A DNA stretch of 7,735 nt from positions 1-7,735 of the forward strand of contig JALWHA010000286.1 in the NCBI GenBank assembly GCA_027038695.1, given 5' to 3'. Below the pieces are notes generated by a model. The model made no database searches. It had not been told where the DNA came from and worked only from the letters and a program-made list of their open reading frames with translations. This DNA is from Acidobacteriota bacterium. Its GTDB lineage: Bacteria; Acidobacteriota; Holophagae; Thermotomaculales; Thermotomaculaceae. A program made the translations under genes and the position numbers. Every line of letters begins with the position of its first letter. Positions within the stretch are counted from its first letter, which is position 1. Shown piece by piece: positions 6,435 to 7,735 of this stretch.

Positions 6435-7163
6435 ATGAAAAAGTTGTTTTTCTATATTTTGGTGCTAACAATAGGCGGCATTCTATCTTTTTTGAGTTTC
6501 TGGTATACCTTGCGTTTAAACGTAAAAGGAGAGGTGATTAAAACCCCGTCGGTTATATCAAAACCTGTTGATGAAGCAGTAAAAATACTTAAAAAAAACG
6601 ATCTTTATTTAACTGTTAATAAAACCAGGAAAGTTTATTCCGATTATATTGAGAAAGGGAATATTGCCATTCAGATACCCGAACCTGGAAGGTTGATAAA
6701 AAAGGGTAGAAAGATAGAGGTATTTATAAGCAAAGGCTCAAGAAGGGGAAATGTTCCCGATGTTGAGGGGTTGACAATAGAAGAAGCCTCTAAAAAGATA
6801 AATATTCACGGATTAAAAGTAAGCAGGATAGCAAGTGTATACAGTGATAAACCGGAAGGTATAGTAATTGCTCAGTCTCCTGAAAGCGGGGTATCAGGGG
6901 TTTTTAACGATAAGGTGAAGCTTCTTGTAAGCAAAGGCAAAAAACCTGAATATTTCAAAGTCCCTGATCTAAGGTATAAACCATTAACCGAGGTTGAAAA
7001 AATACTAAAAAAAGAGCATATCCAGTATGTTGTTAAGACTTTTGCAAACCAGATAAGGGATAAAAGGATTCTGTTTGTTAAAGAGCAGTTTCCCTTGCCG
7101 GGATATATTCTACCTTCTGACAAAATACTAACTTTAAAAGTGGTAATGAGGGAAAATTTATGA
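6435..7163 (+). CDS. Membrane-anchored protein with three PASTA domains
   Basis: PASTA domains are small extracytoplasmic modules, best known in penicillin-binding proteins and Ser/Thr kinases, where they bind peptidoglycan fragments or mediate dimerisation. This 242-residue protein has one N-terminal membrane helix at about 4-24 and then three PASTA repeats at about 34-101, 106-167 and 175-237. Each has the 'P-x-V/L ... A/V-x-x-I/L' start and the late 'Q-x-P-x-P/S-G' motif: QIPEPG at 80-85, QSPESG at 147-152 and QFPLPG at 218-223. Neither a kinase nor a transpeptidase domain is present. The first ATG after an in-frame stop is used; no alternative upstream start exists. It overlaps rpe by 4 bp (ATGA). 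I recall similar PASTA-rpe pairs in Acidobacteriota and deltaproteobacterial genomes, which makes a conserved cell-wall role plausible; the exact job is unknown. Confidence 0.88.
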   Translation: MKKLFFYILVLTIGGILSFLSFWYTLRLNVKGEVIKTPSVISKPVDEAVKILKKNDLYLTVNKTRKVYSDYIEKGNIAIQIPEPGRLIKKGRKIEVFISKGSRRGNVPDVEGLTIEEASKKINIHGLKVSRIASVYSDKPEGIVIAQSPESGVSGVFNDKVKLLVSKGKKPEYFKVPDLRYKPLTEVEKILKKEHIQYVVKTFANQIRDKRILFVKEQFPLPGYILPSDKILTLKVVMRENL

Positions 7164-7669
7164 AAGAGATAGCACCTTCAATTTTATCGGCTGATTTTTG
7201 TAATCTAGGAGAGCAGTTAAATGTTTTAAAAAAAGAAGGGATGCGTTTTGTACATATCGATGTTATGGACGGGCATTTTGTCCCTAATTTAACCGTAGGC
7301 CCTTTAATTTGTAATTCAATAAGAAAGCAATTTTCTGATCTTGAATTAGACGTTCACCTTATGATTGAGAATCCTTCTTTTTATATAGATGCTTTTGCTG
7401 AGTCAAAGCCGTATATAATCTATTTCCATCTTGAGGCGGAGAACCATGCCGACAGGTTGATAAATTACATTAAATCCAGAGGTGTGAGAGCGGGAATTTC
7501 AATTAACCCGGCTACTCCGGTCAGCCTGCTGGAACATGTCTTACCTATTTTGGACGGGATATTGATTATGAGCGTAAACCCGGGTTTCGGCGGGCAAAAG
7601 TTTATCCCTTATACTTTAAATAAAATAAAAGCACAACTATTGCAATTAAAAGCCCAGCAAATCCAATAA
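7160..7669 (+). CDS. rpe: Ribulose-phosphate 3-epimerase, C-terminus lost at junction
   Basis: Rpe interconverts ribulose 5-phosphate and xylulose 5-phosphate in the pentose phosphate pathway, using a TIM barrel with a metal ion. The first 157 residues are a good match: APSILSADF at 5-13, VHIDVMDGHFVPNLT at 31-45 with metal ligands His32 and Asp34, DVHLMIENP at 64-72 with His66, and MSVNPGFGGQKFIP at 137-150. The family continues for about 60 more residues, including the VDGGI segment with the second catalytic aspartate. Here the frame instead reads AQLLQLKAQQIQ and stops, and those 12 residues are the antisense of flhB. As printed the product would be inactive. GAGGG at 7148-7152 supports the start, which overlaps the PASTA gene by 4 bp. 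I think the complete gene exists and only the assembled sequence is broken. Confidence 0.9.
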   Translation: MKEIAPSILSADFCNLGEQLNVLKKEGMRFVHIDVMDGHFVPNLTVGPLICNSIRKQFSDLELDVHLMIENPSFYIDAFAESKPYIIYFHLEAENHADRLINYIKSRGVRAGISINPATPVSLLEHVLPILDGILIMSVNPGFGGQKFIPYTLNKIKAQLLQLKAQQIQ

Positions 7670-7735
7670 CTTCTCTTGATTTAGGAACATTCCCCTTTTT
7701 TCTGGCTTCTTCAATTTTTTTGGGGGTGGGCTTTT
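7602..7735 (-). CDS. flhB: FlhB N-terminal fragment, both ends missing
   Basis: Read on the minus strand from 7733, the DNA encodes KPTPKKIEEARKKG then NVPKSREVIGFAGLLIAIVV and LLFYL. This is the hallmark N-terminus of FlhB, the inner-membrane component that controls substrate choice in flagellar type III export. The Lys/Glu-rich cytosolic segment leads into the first membrane helix. The start codon lies just beyond the window edge. The frame continues into antisense rpe and stops at 7604-7602, so the true FlhB part ends near 7620-7635. SctU-type virulence export homologues share the motif, but the NVPKSREV wording favours FlhB. Confidence 0.8.
   Translation of the reverse strand, partial: KPTPKKIEEARKKGNVPKSREVIGFAGLLIAIVVLLFYLKYKG
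7617..7640. other. Chimeric breakpoint between rpe and inverted flhB
   Basis: rpe is recognisable up to about Lys157 (7628-7630) and flhB on the opposite strand is recognisable down to about 7620-7635, so both genes are cut within the same few bases. The breakpoint lies in an A-rich stretch (AAATAAAATAAAAG) that could supply microhomology. No insertion sequence, target duplication, integrase or tRNA is present at the join. Confidence 0.75.

Noticed and set aside
6872..7123. Minus-strand ORF within the PASTA gene
   Set aside because: It is the shadow of PASTA repeats two and three and has no start signal.
7631..7669. A natural short C-terminus for the epimerase
   Set aside because: The final 12 residues are the antisense of a clear FlhB segment, and the essential catalytic region is missing, so it is not a natural short form.

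Overview
This is an AT-rich bacterial chromosomal window made mostly of conserved housekeeping genes on the plus strand. The set is RNase J (rnj), UMP kinase (pyrH), ribosome recycling factor (frr), a small exported protein, ribosomal protein L9 (rplI), holo-ACP synthase (acpS, the one clear complete minus-strand gene), a family 5 substrate-binding lipoprotein, a membrane-anchored three-PASTA protein and ribulose-phosphate 3-epimerase (rpe). Lipobox and signal peptides, a SurA-like N-terminal flavour in the small exported protein and a PASTA protein without a kinase next to rpe fit a Gram-negative-type lineage such as Acidobacteriota or a former deltaproteobacterial group. That placement is an inference from memory; the window has no rRNA or other decisive marker.

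Layout. Bases 1-250 hold the start of an unrecognised minus-strand gene that leaves the window. Bases 251-420 are a divergent intergenic region with a GC-rich hairpin and an extended -10 promoter for rnj. pyrH has a likely promoter of its own at the end of rnj. pyrH, frr and the small exported ORF overlap each other by 8 bp and look translationally coupled. The small ORF contains a terminator-like hairpin. rplI has the clearest promoter in the window (TTGACC, 17 bp, TATAAA) and a strong intrinsic terminator, which acpS meets tail to tail. acpS and the lipoprotein gene diverge from a 46-bp AT-rich spacer. The lipoprotein and PASTA genes each have a -10 box so close to the ATG that leaderless transcripts are predicted. 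The PASTA and rpe genes overlap by 4 bp.

Functionally this is RNA turnover, nucleotide supply, ribosome recycling and structure, activation of acyl carrier protein, peptide or solute capture at the envelope, peptidoglycan-related sensing or division, and the pentose phosphate pathway. No defence system, mobile element, CRISPR array, tRNA or rRNA was seen.

The most important anomaly is at the right end. rpe loses its last quarter at about 7620-7640. From there to the window edge the minus strand encodes the N-terminus of the flagellar export protein FlhB, which is broken at the same point. Two unrelated genes, both truncated and in inverted orientation at one junction, look like an assembly or amplification chimera, or less likely a real rearrangement. 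I did not find a convincing undescribed system here.
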